Origin: Curtobacterium sp. SGAir0471
GTDB lineage: Bacteria; Actinomycetota; Actinomycetes; Actinomycetales; Microbacteriaceae
Direction: 5' to 3'
Assembly: GCF_005490985.1 (NCBI RefSeq)
Contig: NZ_CP027869.1
Span: 2,728,001 to 2,792,000, forward strand
DNA length: 64,000 nt
Notes under the pieces: generated by a model
What the model was told of the DNA's origin: nothing
Seen by the model: only the letters and a program-made list of their open reading frames with translations
Database searches by the model: none
Made by a program: the position numbers and the translations under genes
In this document: positions 1-8,195 of the stretch, one piece after another
Numbering within the stretch: position 1 is the first letter of the stretch
Layout of the letters: each line of letters opens with the position of its first letter

Positions 1-557
1 GGGTCCACGCCGTAGAGACGCGCATCGACCTCCCGCTCGATCGCGGAAACCTTGATGTTCTCGGCCAGTGCGTTGAAGCCTTGTCGGACGGCGGATTCGA
101 GTCCGCGGACGGTGTCGGCCCAGTCGCCGTGGAACGACTCATCAGCGTTGGCTGCCGTCGGAGTTGAGACGGGCTCATCGATCTGTGCGCGGCGCATTCG
201 CACGATGCGCACAGAAGTCACGATCTCCCACAACCCGCGCAGGACGGCCCTCACGTACGGCCCGGCCATCCGCGGATGCCGGAACAAGAACCGAGGCCAC
301 GACGTCGTGCCTTCCGGGCGCGGCAGATCGTTGGTGAGTCGACTCAGCTGCTCGACGTGGCGTCCGAAGGCCGCAAGGGAGGGCGCAACTCGCACTGAGG
401 ACTCCGACGGCCATCCTGCTGAGAGTGCGACTTCTTCGTCGAGCATTCGCTTCACTGCAGGACCAAGTGCGATCCGCTTTCGAAGGTGCTGGCTCAGGAT
501 GAAATGCACGGAGGCGCCGTCGAATCGGGCCTCATGCGGCGGCGCCACGTCGGTCAT
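1..557 (-). CDS. Hypothetical protein, partial (3' end outside window)
   Basis: This open frame on the minus strand runs off the left edge. It begins at the ATG at 557 with the residues MTDVAPPHEARFDG, and about 185 codons lie inside the window without a stop. The protein is mostly hydrophilic and charged, with a basic stretch (LWEIVTSVRIVRMRR) around residue 125. I recognise no domain. Codon usage (G/C at third positions) supports this frame over the overlapping shorter ones. It could be a regulator or a mobile-element protein, but nothing visible decides this. Confidence 0.5.
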   Translation of the reverse strand, partial: MTDVAPPHEARFDGASVHFILSQHLRKRIALGPAVKRMLDEEVALSAGWPSESSVRVAPSLAAFGRHVEQLSRLTNDLPRPEGTTSWPRFLFRHPRMAGPYVRAVLRGLWEIVTSVRIVRMRRAQIDEPVSTPTAANADESFHGDWADTVRGLESAVRQGFNALAENIKVSAIEREVDARLYGVD

Positions 558-1173
558 CCCCTCACCGTAGAGGCATCCTCGGACACCCCACGCGCCCCGA
601 TCGAGGCAGGTCTCTCTAGGATCCGACGGAGCGGATGCCTCACCAGATACGGTGACGGTCGAGTTCGTTCGGTTTAGGACTGCAGACGCGTGGTCCGAAT
701 TACGCTCCTGCTCGCGACGATCCACGCGGCTGCGCCACCGCGCAGGGTCATCCCTTCGCATTGCCTTTTGGCAGCGCCGAGCCCGGTCCCCATCCGGCCA
801 CCGCGTCAAACCTGGCTCGGGCCATGCGACGTCGGAGATGAAGTTGTGACATTACTGCGCAAGGGCGCCGCGGGTGTTTAGCCTGGCTGCCGACTGCGCT
901 TGACGATGGACGGCGCAGGCCGCACCGTCGCGGCGAATTCGATCTCAGGGCTGAGCGGCAGCGCCATATCGATGGCATCTCGTACGCGCTCGACCTCCTA
1001 AAGCTGGTGACGCCATAACGCCGCTAGCGCGGCAGCCAGACCGGGTCGTTACCGGTTCGGAGACAGGCGAGGTACTGGGCCGAGTGAGCGGAGCGCCCGG
1101 CTGAAGCAGAAGCGGTCGCTCACGTGGCGCCTTCCAGCGCGAGAATCAACCGACGCGACACTGCCGATACCCT
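558..1173. other. Intergenic stretch without a supported gene
   Basis: About 600 bases between the divergent partial gene and the GNAT gene. Several short open frames occur but none has a convincing ribosome-binding site or protein character. A plus-strand frame ending near 1017 (…YALDLLKLVTP) looks like the tail of a decayed gene, but its upstream part is not open. Confidence 0.4.
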
Positions 1174-1779
1174 GTGCTCGTGACCGAAAGAGACGTGAGC
1201 TACCTTGCGTTCGAACCGGTCTTCCCTCTAACCAGAGATCCGGGACTAGTGCGGTGGCGTAAGTCGTTGGAGGCCCTCCCCCCGTCGCAACCGACGCTGC
1301 GTGAAGCAACTGTTGATCCAGGCGACGCACGCCGTCTCAAAGACTTGCAACTCGCATGCGAGCCGATCATGGTGCAAACGGTGCAGCACAACGCAACGAT
1401 GATCGCGGAGCATCTGGTACTCCTCGCCGAGATCGGCAATGTGCACGTGGGATTCTGCATGGCGTCGATCGGCAGCGGCCCTCGTGACCCGACGTTCATC
1501 CAGGTCGTGGCCGTGGCGCCGCCCGCACAGCGAAGGGGCGTCGCGATGGCGCTGCTCGATTCGATCGGGGGGCGTGCGCCGCAGCATGACATCGCTTTCG
1601 CTACCCGCGACGACAACACGGCAGCTCTAGCGCTAACCACGCGATTCGCCGAACGCATCGGAGCAAGTCTGCGGCCGGTGCCGCCGGGAACCTACCGGCA
1701 CGGCGATCTCGGCACCGCACGTGGCCTGGGTTACCGTCCATGGCTCATCACACAGTCGAGGAATCAAAACAGCCGGTGA
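1174..1779 (+). CDS. GNAT family N-acetyltransferase
   Basis: This 201-residue protein of the GCN5-related N-acetyltransferase fold would transfer an acetyl group from acetyl-CoA to an unknown amine. The acetyl-CoA pyrophosphate-binding motif A is visible around residues 108-125 (VVAVAPPAQRRGVAMALL, matching V-x-P-x-x-R/Q-x-x-G-x-A/G). It is followed by a strand and an Asn-rich helix start (DDNTAALAL), as expected for motif B. Start is GTG at 1174; a second GTG lies at 1180. The N-terminal 60 residues are not conserved GNAT sequence and may confer specificity. It stands alone between weakly coding regions. Substrate unknown. Confidence 0.75.
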   Translation: MLVTERDVSYLAFEPVFPLTRDPGLVRWRKSLEALPPSQPTLREATVDPGDARRLKDLQLACEPIMVQTVQHNATMIAEHLVLLAEIGNVHVGFCMASIGSGPRDPTFIQVVAVAPPAQRRGVAMALLDSIGGRAPQHDIAFATRDDNTAALALTTRFAERIGASLRPVPPGTYRHGDLGTARGLGYRPWLITQSRNQNSR

Positions 1780-2061
1780 ACTAAGCCGAGCCGATGAGAC
1801 CAGAGCCGCTGGACCGCTCGGTCGTTGCAGCGACGCCTTGCTGACCGCACCAGTGGCGCATCCCAGGGCAGTCTTAAGCCCGCTGCACTTGCCAAAGCGA
1901 AACGTCGGCAGCCCACCGGAATTTTAAAGATTATAGATCACGCCGTCCTCCTCGAAGCGGCGAGGCGGGCGAACGGGCACTGGCGTCCCGTGACCACGAA
2001 CCCATGCCATCGATCAGTCGCGGTGCTTCACAACCCTGGTGACTCAGGACAAACTGATCCA

Positions 2062-2796
2062 ATGATGTTTGAGTCCGACCGCAGCGGCGTTCCTCGTGCG
2101 TACGTGACGGCAGACGTAGCCGCCGTCGACGCGATAGGTCTCGCAGCCGACTGGGGCTGGAACCTCAACACCGGCCAGCGCCTCGGCATCCTGATACCCC
2201 ACCGCACTGCCATCGAAGAGAACTCGGGACTCGCGCAGCTTGACCGGTCCGGCGAGGGGGTCTTCGCGACGTGGCGCTACTCCGCCGCCAACGCCAAGAC
2301 TTCGGGTCCACAAATCGCCTACTACCCCGATCTTGAACACCTTCTTGAGGTGGAACGGCGGATGCCTGCTGGCATCGTGCTCGTTGGGGCTGACGAGACA
2401 CACCGCTCATGGGTCACCGCCTACAGCCCGACGCTGCTCGCCGGTAAACCGATAGCAGCCGTCGAGCCGGCGATCGATCCGGTTGTGGCCGTAGCCGTGG
2501 CGACCTTCACCGACTCCGTCAACTCCAGCACGGGGCTGGTCGACCGTCGCGACCGCTCGAAGGTGACGGACGGTCTGCAACGCCTGCTTCGCCACGGGTA
2601 CGCGTTCACTCCGGAGCAGCTCATCGCAGCGGCCCTCAGCGCTAACTGGCAAGGGCGAGCGGCGTTCGCGTTGGGTGCACTAGCCGACGACGTCCTACGC
2701 GGGGTTCGCAAGCAGGTACGCGAGCGTTACGCGGACGGAATCGTCGAACGATGGCAAGCGGCGGCCTCCGACCGAGGTCGAGAGGGCGGACCCTGA
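2062..2796 (+). CDS. Hypothetical protein upstream of the ImmA-cyclase pair
   Basis: A 244-residue soluble protein from the ATG at 2062; the frame is open further upstream to 1825, so the start is uncertain. The N-terminal part has a mixed alpha/beta look (AIGLAADWGWNLNTGQRLGI). The C-terminal half is helical and charged (VTDGLQRLLRHGY…ADDVLRGVRKQVRERYADG). I recognise no known family. It lies in the same orientation about 130 bases before the ImmA/IrrE peptidase, so it may be the first gene of that operon. A sensor, substrate or effector role in that module would be inference only. Confidence 0.55.
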   Translation: MMFESDRSGVPRAYVTADVAAVDAIGLAADWGWNLNTGQRLGILIPHRTAIEENSGLAQLDRSGEGVFATWRYSAANAKTSGPQIAYYPDLEHLLEVERRMPAGIVLVGADETHRSWVTAYSPTLLAGKPIAAVEPAIDPVVAVAVATFTDSVNSSTGLVDRRDRSKVTDGLQRLLRHGYAFTPEQLIAAALSANWQGRAAFALGALADDVLRGVRKQVRERYADGIVERWQAAASDRGREGGP

Positions 2797-2928
2797 CGCG
2801 GACAACGCGGTCTTCCACTGGCGTTGAGAGCAGTGCTACGGCGGGCCGCCGCGCACTGCACCCCTGTCACCTTGGCTCGATAGGATGTTTCCGTGTCCCA
2901 CAACGGGACGCACCCGGAAAGGAACCTC

Positions 2929-3438
2929 ATGCCGCAGGAGTACGCCCCGGTCACACCGGCGCCGCTTCCGCACGCTCAGATCCGAGACTGGGCAGAACGA
3001 GTCGGCGAGCACTACAAGATCTACGGCTCATCCGGCCACGCCGATCTCGACACGCTCATCAAGTCGCTGGGCGGCAGCATCGACTACCGAGACGGCGAGG
3101 AATCTCTTCGGGTTCGGGCCCGTCGGGACTTCACCATCTACCTTCCGCACATGACCTCGGCGCGGCGAGATCGGTTCACCCAGTCACATGAGCTGGGTCA
3201 CTATTTTCTGCATTACCTACTACCCGCGCGAGAAGGCGACATGGGATTCGGTCGTGGCGCCCGGAACGGAGCGGAGACGCAAGCCAACGTGTTCGCGTCG
3301 AGTCTGCTCATGCCGGAAAGCCACTTCCGCCGCGTTCATGAGCAAACCAACGGCGAGATCTGGCGGCTCGCTCAGCACTTCGACGTATCTCCAGATGCCG
3401 CACGAGTCCGCTGCGAAGTGCTGGGCCTCGGAAGTTGA
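2929..3438 (+). CDS. ImmA/IrrE family metallopeptidase
   Basis: A 169-residue zinc metallopeptidase of the ImmA/IrrE (COG2856) family. The family cleaves repressors or other regulators in phage-induction and DNA-damage responses. The HEXXH zinc motif is at residues 87-91 (SHELGHYFLHY), followed by the family's downstream segment with N/A/F residues (QANVFASSLLMP) that normally carries the third metal ligand region. I chose the ATG at 2929 because an AAGGAA ribosome-binding site sits 5-6 bases upstream; a GTG at 2893 would add 12 residues. Its stop overlaps the TTG start of the cyclase gene, which implies translational coupling. No XRE repressor partner is adjacent, which is unusual for this family. 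Confidence 0.88.
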   Translation: MPQEYAPVTPAPLPHAQIRDWAERVGEHYKIYGSSGHADLDTLIKSLGGSIDYRDGEESLRVRARRDFTIYLPHMTSARRDRFTQSHELGHYFLHYLLPAREGDMGFGRGARNGAETQANVFASSLLMPESHFRRVHEQTNGEIWRLAQHFDVSPDAARVRCEVLGLGS

Positions 3439-4466
3439 CCGGCAACTCCGACCAGGCGGATCCCCACTCACTGCTGTTCATGTCGGTCGACCTCGTCGGA
3501 TCGACCAGCTACAAGCAGCAAAAGGGCAGTGACTGGCCACGTAAGTTCTTGCAGTTCTACCGTGAATTCCCGCAAGCCCTCGCCGAGGTGCAAAGCGATG
3601 TCTCGTCGGTGCGATTCTCCATGTGGAAGCCGATTGGCGACGAGCTTATCTTCACGTGCAGGGTCAATCACGAAGCCGAGGTAGTGGACGCGGTGCGGAC
3701 GTGGCTGGCGGCGATGCGCCAGTACGAGGAACGGTCGCTTTCAGACGTGCCGCTGAAAACAAAAGGTGGCGCTTTCATCGCGACCTTCCCCGGTCCCGAC
3801 ACCCAAGCAACCGCTCCGCTGGACCCGTTCACGGAAACCTCTTCCCGCGATGTCCTCGACCTCAACGACGATGCGCTGCGAGAACGGGACCGGGACCGAT
3901 TCATCTACGACTACATCGGACCAAGCATCGATACCGGGTTCCGAATCCTCTCCGCCTGCGACCAGCGCTACTTCACGATGAGCATCGAAGTCGCTTGGGC
4001 GTTCAGCTGGGGCGTTCGCGGACTTCAGCAGAAATCGCCCGACATTGCGTACCTTGGCGAACGTGACTTCAAGGGGGTGTGGGGTGGCCGGCGATACCCG
4101 GTGGTCGCGATCGATCGCCAATTCGAAGATGCCGTCAACGAAGCGATACGTGGCATGAGCAGCACGGCCGCCGTCGACGTCGAGGCGCTCTGCAAGGCAT
4201 GTTTGGAATCCGAGGGATGGCCATCCCGAATGTATCTGCCGAAGTCAGACTTCGCTCCGTTCAAGCGGCTTCCCGAGGATGCACTGCGTGAACACCGCGT
4301 CCGAGACGTTGATGGAATTGAAAACGTCGCGACCGAGTTGGTACCCGCTCCCGCGAACGCCGAAATGTCACAGCTGCCGATGGGCGACGAGGACACGACC
4401 TCAGAGCCAGGTACGACAGGCACGCTTCCGCCGGCCGGAAGCATGCCTGAATCCTCCCTGGCGTGA
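3435..4466 (+). CDS. Class III-type nucleotide cyclase (Pycsar-like)
   Basis: A 343-residue protein with the hallmarks of a class III nucleotidyl cyclase. These make cyclic mononucleotides from NTPs with two Asp-bound metal ions. The first Asp is in SVDLVGSTSYK (D19) and the second in WKPIGDELIF (D69), the usual spacing. The D-x-V-G-S-T and K-x-x-G-D-E forms resemble the stand-alone cyclases of Pycsar anti-phage systems, which make cCMP or cUMP. Nucleotide specificity cannot be read here. The middle and C-terminal regions (residues about 120-270) are specific to this protein, and the last 50 residues look disordered. It starts with TTG overlapping the stop of the ImmA gene. No typical Pycsar effector (TIR or TM) follows, so the peptidase is the obvious candidate partner. 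Confidence 0.75.
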   Translation: MTGNSDQADPHSLLFMSVDLVGSTSYKQQKGSDWPRKFLQFYREFPQALAEVQSDVSSVRFSMWKPIGDELIFTCRVNHEAEVVDAVRTWLAAMRQYEERSLSDVPLKTKGGAFIATFPGPDTQATAPLDPFTETSSRDVLDLNDDALRERDRDRFIYDYIGPSIDTGFRILSACDQRYFTMSIEVAWAFSWGVRGLQQKSPDIAYLGERDFKGVWGGRRYPVVAIDRQFEDAVNEAIRGMSSTAAVDVEALCKACLESEGWPSRMYLPKSDFAPFKRLPEDALREHRVRDVDGIENVATELVPAPANAEMSQLPMGDEDTTSEPGTTGTLPPAGSMPESSLA

Positions 4467-4664
4467 GTGGATTGCAGTCCATCCGATTAAGGCTGGCAAG
4501 CGATTGCAAGCAAAGACAACGTTGGGCGCGATTGCTTTTACGTGCGCACCTTGGCGCCCCGGCCTGCCCGTCAGTCATGGCCCGCGGCTCGCCTTGAGTC
4601 ACCCCAGAGTCATTTCTCACCAGTGCAGTTCTCTTCGAAGGCTGCGGACAGACGCACGCCGTCC

Positions 4665-5852
4665 TCAGGCACGAATATTGCCTTCGTCATGCGTGCATCG
4701 GACGTGGCGGGCGATATACGCCCACTTGAGTCGCGGGTGGTGGATTGGACCGTTCTGCGCAATGAGCCATCGCGCGCGAGGCATGAGGGACTCTTGGCGC
4801 GCAGTGGGAGCAATAGTACCGTGATGCGGAGCGAGGATCGTCATGTACCGCGCCCGCAGGTTCGGGTGCTGAAGCGATCGTCGAAGGCCAAACCCCTTCA
4901 CATCCCCCATTGCAAGAAGCCGTCCACTTGCGCTGGAAAGTACGAGACTTAGCTCGTTGTTCAAACCTTGAAGGCGGCCGAACAGCTCTCGTATCGGTTG
5001 AGACTCAGAGACGCCTCTTGTCGTAGCGACGCTTGAACTGGTGGCAAGGCCGTCCCCTAGCTCGCGAGTGCCACCGCGGTCGCCCCTGTCGCCATGGTCG
5101 CTATCGTTATATAGCGCGTCTTCCGACTCATCGAACGGGCCGGCAAGGTCGTTCTGAGCTTGCTTCCACGGGTCGAAGGTTTCACGTTCGCTGACGTCGA
5201 CCTCGATATCGGCTCCCCAGGACCTCCCGTAGGCTTTCCTGAAGGCCTCGTCGAGCCATCCGTTCTCCGGATGGTTCGCTAGTTCGCGGGCACGTCGGAT
5301 GAGGGTTGTTGCCCGTTTCCCCCAGCCGACGGGCAATACGGCGGGCGGCCATAGCACATCCCAGTCTTCTCCTGCCATGTGGAAGGACTGACCGGCTTGC
5401 TTAGGGCGCGGGTTTAACTTGACCCCTCGTGCCGCCCAAGCGTCAACCACCTCCGCCATGCTGCCCGCCGGGTACGCAGGCATATGGGTTGCTAGAGCAT
5501 GAAGCAGCGCGGGAACCCACCGGGCCGTCGCGGGCAGTTGCGGGTAAACGAACTCGAGAGACCCGCGCATGGCCGCCGATTGTGGCAGCAGCGCCGGCAG
5601 CGCCGCGAGTCCTTTCCAGTGGTCGGCGTCGAAGTGCGACACCGCAAGGCAGCGGAGTCGCGAGATACGCGGGAGGATCAGCGTCGCGAGCTGATGAGCT
5701 GACGGAGCGCCGGAGACGTCATGAAGGCTCCCGCAGTCGATGACCATCATCGAAGAAGTGCGGACACTATCGATCACGCTACAGGCGCCGTCGCCGACGT
5801 GGACAACCTCGACACTAGTCACGAGTTGTTCCAATTCCTCTCGTATGGGCAC
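4665..5852 (-). CDS. ComEC/Rec2-type MBL-fold hydrolase
   Basis: A 395-residue metallo-beta-lactamase-fold protein like the stand-alone C-terminal domain of ComEC/Rec2. Visible metal-site motifs are the early Asp segment VIDCGS (residues 37-42), HFDADH at 73-78, LLAMGDVKG and a late APHHG. No membrane segments are present, so it is cytoplasmic, unlike full ComEC. A low-complexity acidic insert (about residues 240-285, DNDSDHGDRGDRGG-like) is odd. Proteins of this type cleave phosphodiesters or other esters and occur in some defence-type operons. Here it converges on the cyclase gene, with about 200 bases between the two 3' ends. Confidence 0.7.
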   Translation of the reverse strand: MPIREELEQLVTSVEVVHVGDGACSVIDSVRTSSMMVIDCGSLHDVSGAPSAHQLATLILPRISRLRCLAVSHFDADHWKGLAALPALLPQSAAMRGSLEFVYPQLPATARWVPALLHALATHMPAYPAGSMAEVVDAWAARGVKLNPRPKQAGQSFHMAGEDWDVLWPPAVLPVGWGKRATTLIRRARELANHPENGWLDEAFRKAYGRSWGADIEVDVSERETFDPWKQAQNDLAGPFDESEDALYNDSDHGDRGDRGGTRELGDGLATSSSVATTRGVSESQPIRELFGRLQGLNNELSLVLSSASGRLLAMGDVKGFGLRRSLQHPNLRARYMTILAPHHGTIAPTARQESLMPRARWLIAQNGPIHHPRLKWAYIARHVRCTHDEGNIRA

Positions 5853-6023
5853 TTTTAGCGGCAGTTGCCGCCGAGATCAGCTGCGCCTGCCCGCCGCAGG
5901 CACGATGATTTGAAGACGACCTCTACCAAACACACATGTGTTGCCGACGGCATGCGCTAGACGTTCAAATCGGCCGTCACGAACGAGTGGTCCAGGCCAG
6001 CGTGCTGCATATCCGCGGCGTCG

Positions 6024-6662
6024 CTAACTGTTCCAGCTGTAGCCGGGAAGGTTCATGCTGGCGAGCACACGTTGGCGTTTCCAGCAGCCGGGGCAAGCAC
6101 CGCAGGGAAAGTTTGACCGGTGGCACGATGCTGTTTCGGCGATGATGTTTGCACCGAGGCCTGCGGCGACTAGCAGTTCTTCGGTGGTGTAATTGATGGC
6201 TGGGGCTGAAATACGGATGCCGCCTTCCTGGTAGGCAACCAGTGCATCCAGCAGCCGGTAGAACTCTTCGGTACCGTCGAGGTGCCGATCTCCGTCGCCG
6301 CGGACAGTCCCGAGCGCGATGGCCTCCGACCCAGTTTTCAAAGCCAACGCCGAAGCGGCTGTTGCGAGGAACTGGTTGCGATACGGCCACCATTCGGGAC
6401 TCGGAGCATCCTTCACTGCGTCTGCGTCGTCGTGCAGGATGCCCGATCCGAAGTCACGGATGCCGAGCGTGGCGACGTGCAGCCTAATGCCGTATTCCGT
6501 GGCGATTCGCTCGGCGGCACGTTGCTCCGTATGCGCTGGGCGTTGTCCATAGTCGAGATACAGCGCGTGCTGCGGACGGAGAAGCGCAGCGAGGGCGGAG
6601 CTGTCAAGGCCACCCGAGAGAAGCAGAAGCGTGTTGGGTTGCGAGTCAATCGACACGGGCAC
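6024..6662 (-). CDS. QueC-like 7-cyano-7-deazaguanine synthase, divergent
   Basis: A 212-residue PP-loop ATPase of the QueC family. Canonical QueC adenylates 7-carboxy-7-deazaguanine (CDG) and aminates it twice to preQ0. The PP-loop SGGLDS is at residues 16-21. Four Cys in the C-terminal CHRSNFPCGACPGC segment match the family's zinc site. It departs from canonical QueC where a VPGRN motif becomes WPYRN and the YPDCR motif becomes HLDGTEEF. This recalls the QueC paralogue of type IV CBASS (Cap9), which I know to use CDG for nucleobase-protein conjugation. It is the last gene of a four-gene overlapping operon; its GTG start lies 17 bases inside the kinase-NDT gene. Whether it makes preQ0 or a conjugate cannot be decided from sequence. 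Confidence 0.85.
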   Translation of the reverse strand: MPVSIDSQPNTLLLLSGGLDSSALAALLRPQHALYLDYGQRPAHTEQRAAERIATEYGIRLHVATLGIRDFGSGILHDDADAVKDAPSPEWWPYRNQFLATAASALALKTGSEAIALGTVRGDGDRHLDGTEEFYRLLDALVAYQEGGIRISAPAINYTTEELLVAAGLGANIIAETASCHRSNFPCGACPGCWKRQRVLASMNLPGYSWNS

Positions 6663-7881
6663 GTCTCCGACGCGGCGTGCCGAGGCCGATCCAAATGGCT
6701 CGGTAGAGCGCCGTCGTGACGTCCTGGTGCAGTTCGGCGTTCGTACCTGCGAGCATCGTTGTCTGGATGCCCCCCAGATTCGCGGCGACCCCGACGATCG
6801 GGATGTTGCGGGCTGTTGCCCATCCAGTTTCGAAGAGGGTCCCGGCGTCCCATCCGTCGAGTAGCGCCAGAACTACATCGCTGTCAGCGAGCCCGTCGAG
6901 GTCGGCTTGTGCCACTTCCTCAGCGCCGGGCCCGACGTCGTGGATGGGGCTGAAGACGTTCGCACCGGCTTCGAGAAGGAACATACGGCATGTGTCGACG
7001 AGCCATCGCTCGGCGACGGTGAAGAACGGGCCGGCCAGGTAAACCGTCGGCTGTCGGCCGTCGTTGTCGAGGTGCGTTCCCGTAAGCCCGTCAACGTCAA
7101 GTCCGGTCAGGAGTTGAGGTGGCAGCGCCATAGTGCGCGTCGAACAACACCATGCGGCTGCCCGGCTCGCAACGCGCGTTGCGTCCGTAGGGAACGCTCC
7201 GTTTCCCCACGCGTAAGCGAAGCCCGCTGAGAAGGCGTCCCCGCTTCCGATCTTCCAGACCTCGTCGGTAGGGATCGCACCGACCCACTGAGCGTCTTCG
7301 GCAGTTGCATCGACGACGAGGGCGCCTCGTGCGCCCGCCTTGACGACGACCACGTCGAGGTTCAGGTCGGCGATAGCTGCTCGCGCAGCGGCTTCGACGT
7401 CTTCGCGACGACCGATCGATCGAACTTCGCGCGCATTTGCGATGAGGGCGGTGGGACCGGCGGTGGAGCGCAACAGCTGATCGGTTCGTGCGTCGGTGAC
7501 GCTTTGCGGGTCATAAATCAGGCGTTCCGAAGTGACCGAGATATCGCCGTCCTCGATCATGCCAAACGCCAGCACGGTGTCGTCCGCGACGTGACATGGC
7601 TGCTCAAGTCGCGCGGGGCGGCCGCTGATGGATGGCTCAGCGAATGGCGCGAGGTAGTTGAACGAGATCGCGTGGTCGCGCGGGACGGACTCCCCCGCAA
7701 TGCCAAGCGTCGAGAGTCCTGAGCGGAAGAGTGCGTCCCCGGCGGCTTCAACGCTGCTCGTGAACGACACGTCGGGCATTCTGCTGAGCGCCGCCGCCGC
7801 GCGGAATCCGCTGCCACCGAGGTCCTCATGATGCTCCGGAGCCGTGACGCGCTCCTGGTAGGTGCCCCCTAAAATCTTCAC
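6646..7881 (-). CDS. PfkB-type kinase fused to nucleoside 2-deoxyribosyltransferase
   Basis: A 411-residue two-domain enzyme. Residues 1 to about 265 form a PfkB/ribokinase-like sugar or nucleoside kinase: a Gly-Gly segment near residue 23 (DLGGSGF), substrate-lid region, and the second PfkB signature KIGSGDAFSAG at 210-220 with the catalytic Asp in GSGD. Residues 280-405 form a nucleoside 2-deoxyribosyltransferase domain. It has the opening VYLAGPFF, then SDVVLALLDGWDAGT and FETGWATA, which holds the Glu expected as glycosyl-accepting nucleophile. The GTG start at 7881 overlaps the stop of the 105-aa gene by four bases. The fusion suggests base removal or exchange coupled to phosphorylation of the sugar or nucleoside. 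Substrate unknown; the operon suggests a 7-deazaguanine compound. Confidence 0.85.
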   Translation of the reverse strand: MKILGGTYQERVTAPEHHEDLGGSGFRAAAALSRMPDVSFTSSVEAAGDALFRSGLSTLGIAGESVPRDHAISFNYLAPFAEPSISGRPARLEQPCHVADDTVLAFGMIEDGDISVTSERLIYDPQSVTDARTDQLLRSTAGPTALIANAREVRSIGRREDVEAAARAAIADLNLDVVVVKAGARGALVVDATAEDAQWVGAIPTDEVWKIGSGDAFSAGFAYAWGNGAFPTDATRVASRAAAWCCSTRTMALPPQLLTGLDVDGLTGTHLDNDGRQPTVYLAGPFFTVAERWLVDTCRMFLLEAGANVFSPIHDVGPGAEEVAQADLDGLADSDVVLALLDGWDAGTLFETGWATARNIPIVGVAANLGGIQTTMLAGTNAELHQDVTTALYRAIWIGLGTPRRRRARVD

Positions 7882-8195
7882 GCAGCGCTCACTCGAAGCG
7901 TGATCGCGCCGGAAGTGCGGCTGACCTCCGCGAAGTATCGGAACCCAGCGCGGAGGCAATTGATGAGGCGTTGGTCCGGCATGACGGCGCCGGCAACTTG
8001 GCCTTCAGCAAGCACCGCCACGATCGTGGGGAAATCTCCTTCGACGAGTTGCAGGGTCAGAATGGTGCCATTACGTAGCTGATCGTCGAGGTGCGGGTCG
8101 GGCTGCTCGAGCGCCTTAAGAGTCGACACGCTGCCGCAGTCGTCTTCACGTCCACCGCCACCGAAATCAAGGTCCGGCCCCTCGCTACCACTCAT
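7878..8195 (-). CDS. Small hypothetical protein in the 7-deazaguanine operon
   Basis: A 105-residue protein that I do not recognise. The first 20 residues are Gly- and acid-rich (MSGSEGPDLDFGGGGREDD) and look flexible. The remainder reads as a compact alpha/beta domain with a strand-rich start (GTILTLQLVEGDFPTIVAVL) and a C-terminal strand. The ATG at 8195 has a good GAGGGGAC ribosome-binding site and overlaps the stop of the glycosylase-like gene in an ATGA; its own stop overlaps the next gene in a GTGA. Such tight coupling on both sides argues that it is real and works with its neighbours. It could be a scaffold, substrate or sensor subunit, but this is inference. Confidence 0.75.
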   Translation of the reverse strand: MSGSEGPDLDFGGGGREDDCGSVSTLKALEQPDPHLDDQLRNGTILTLQLVEGDFPTIVAVLAEGQVAGAVMPDQRLINCLRAGFRYFAEVSRTSGAITLRVSAA

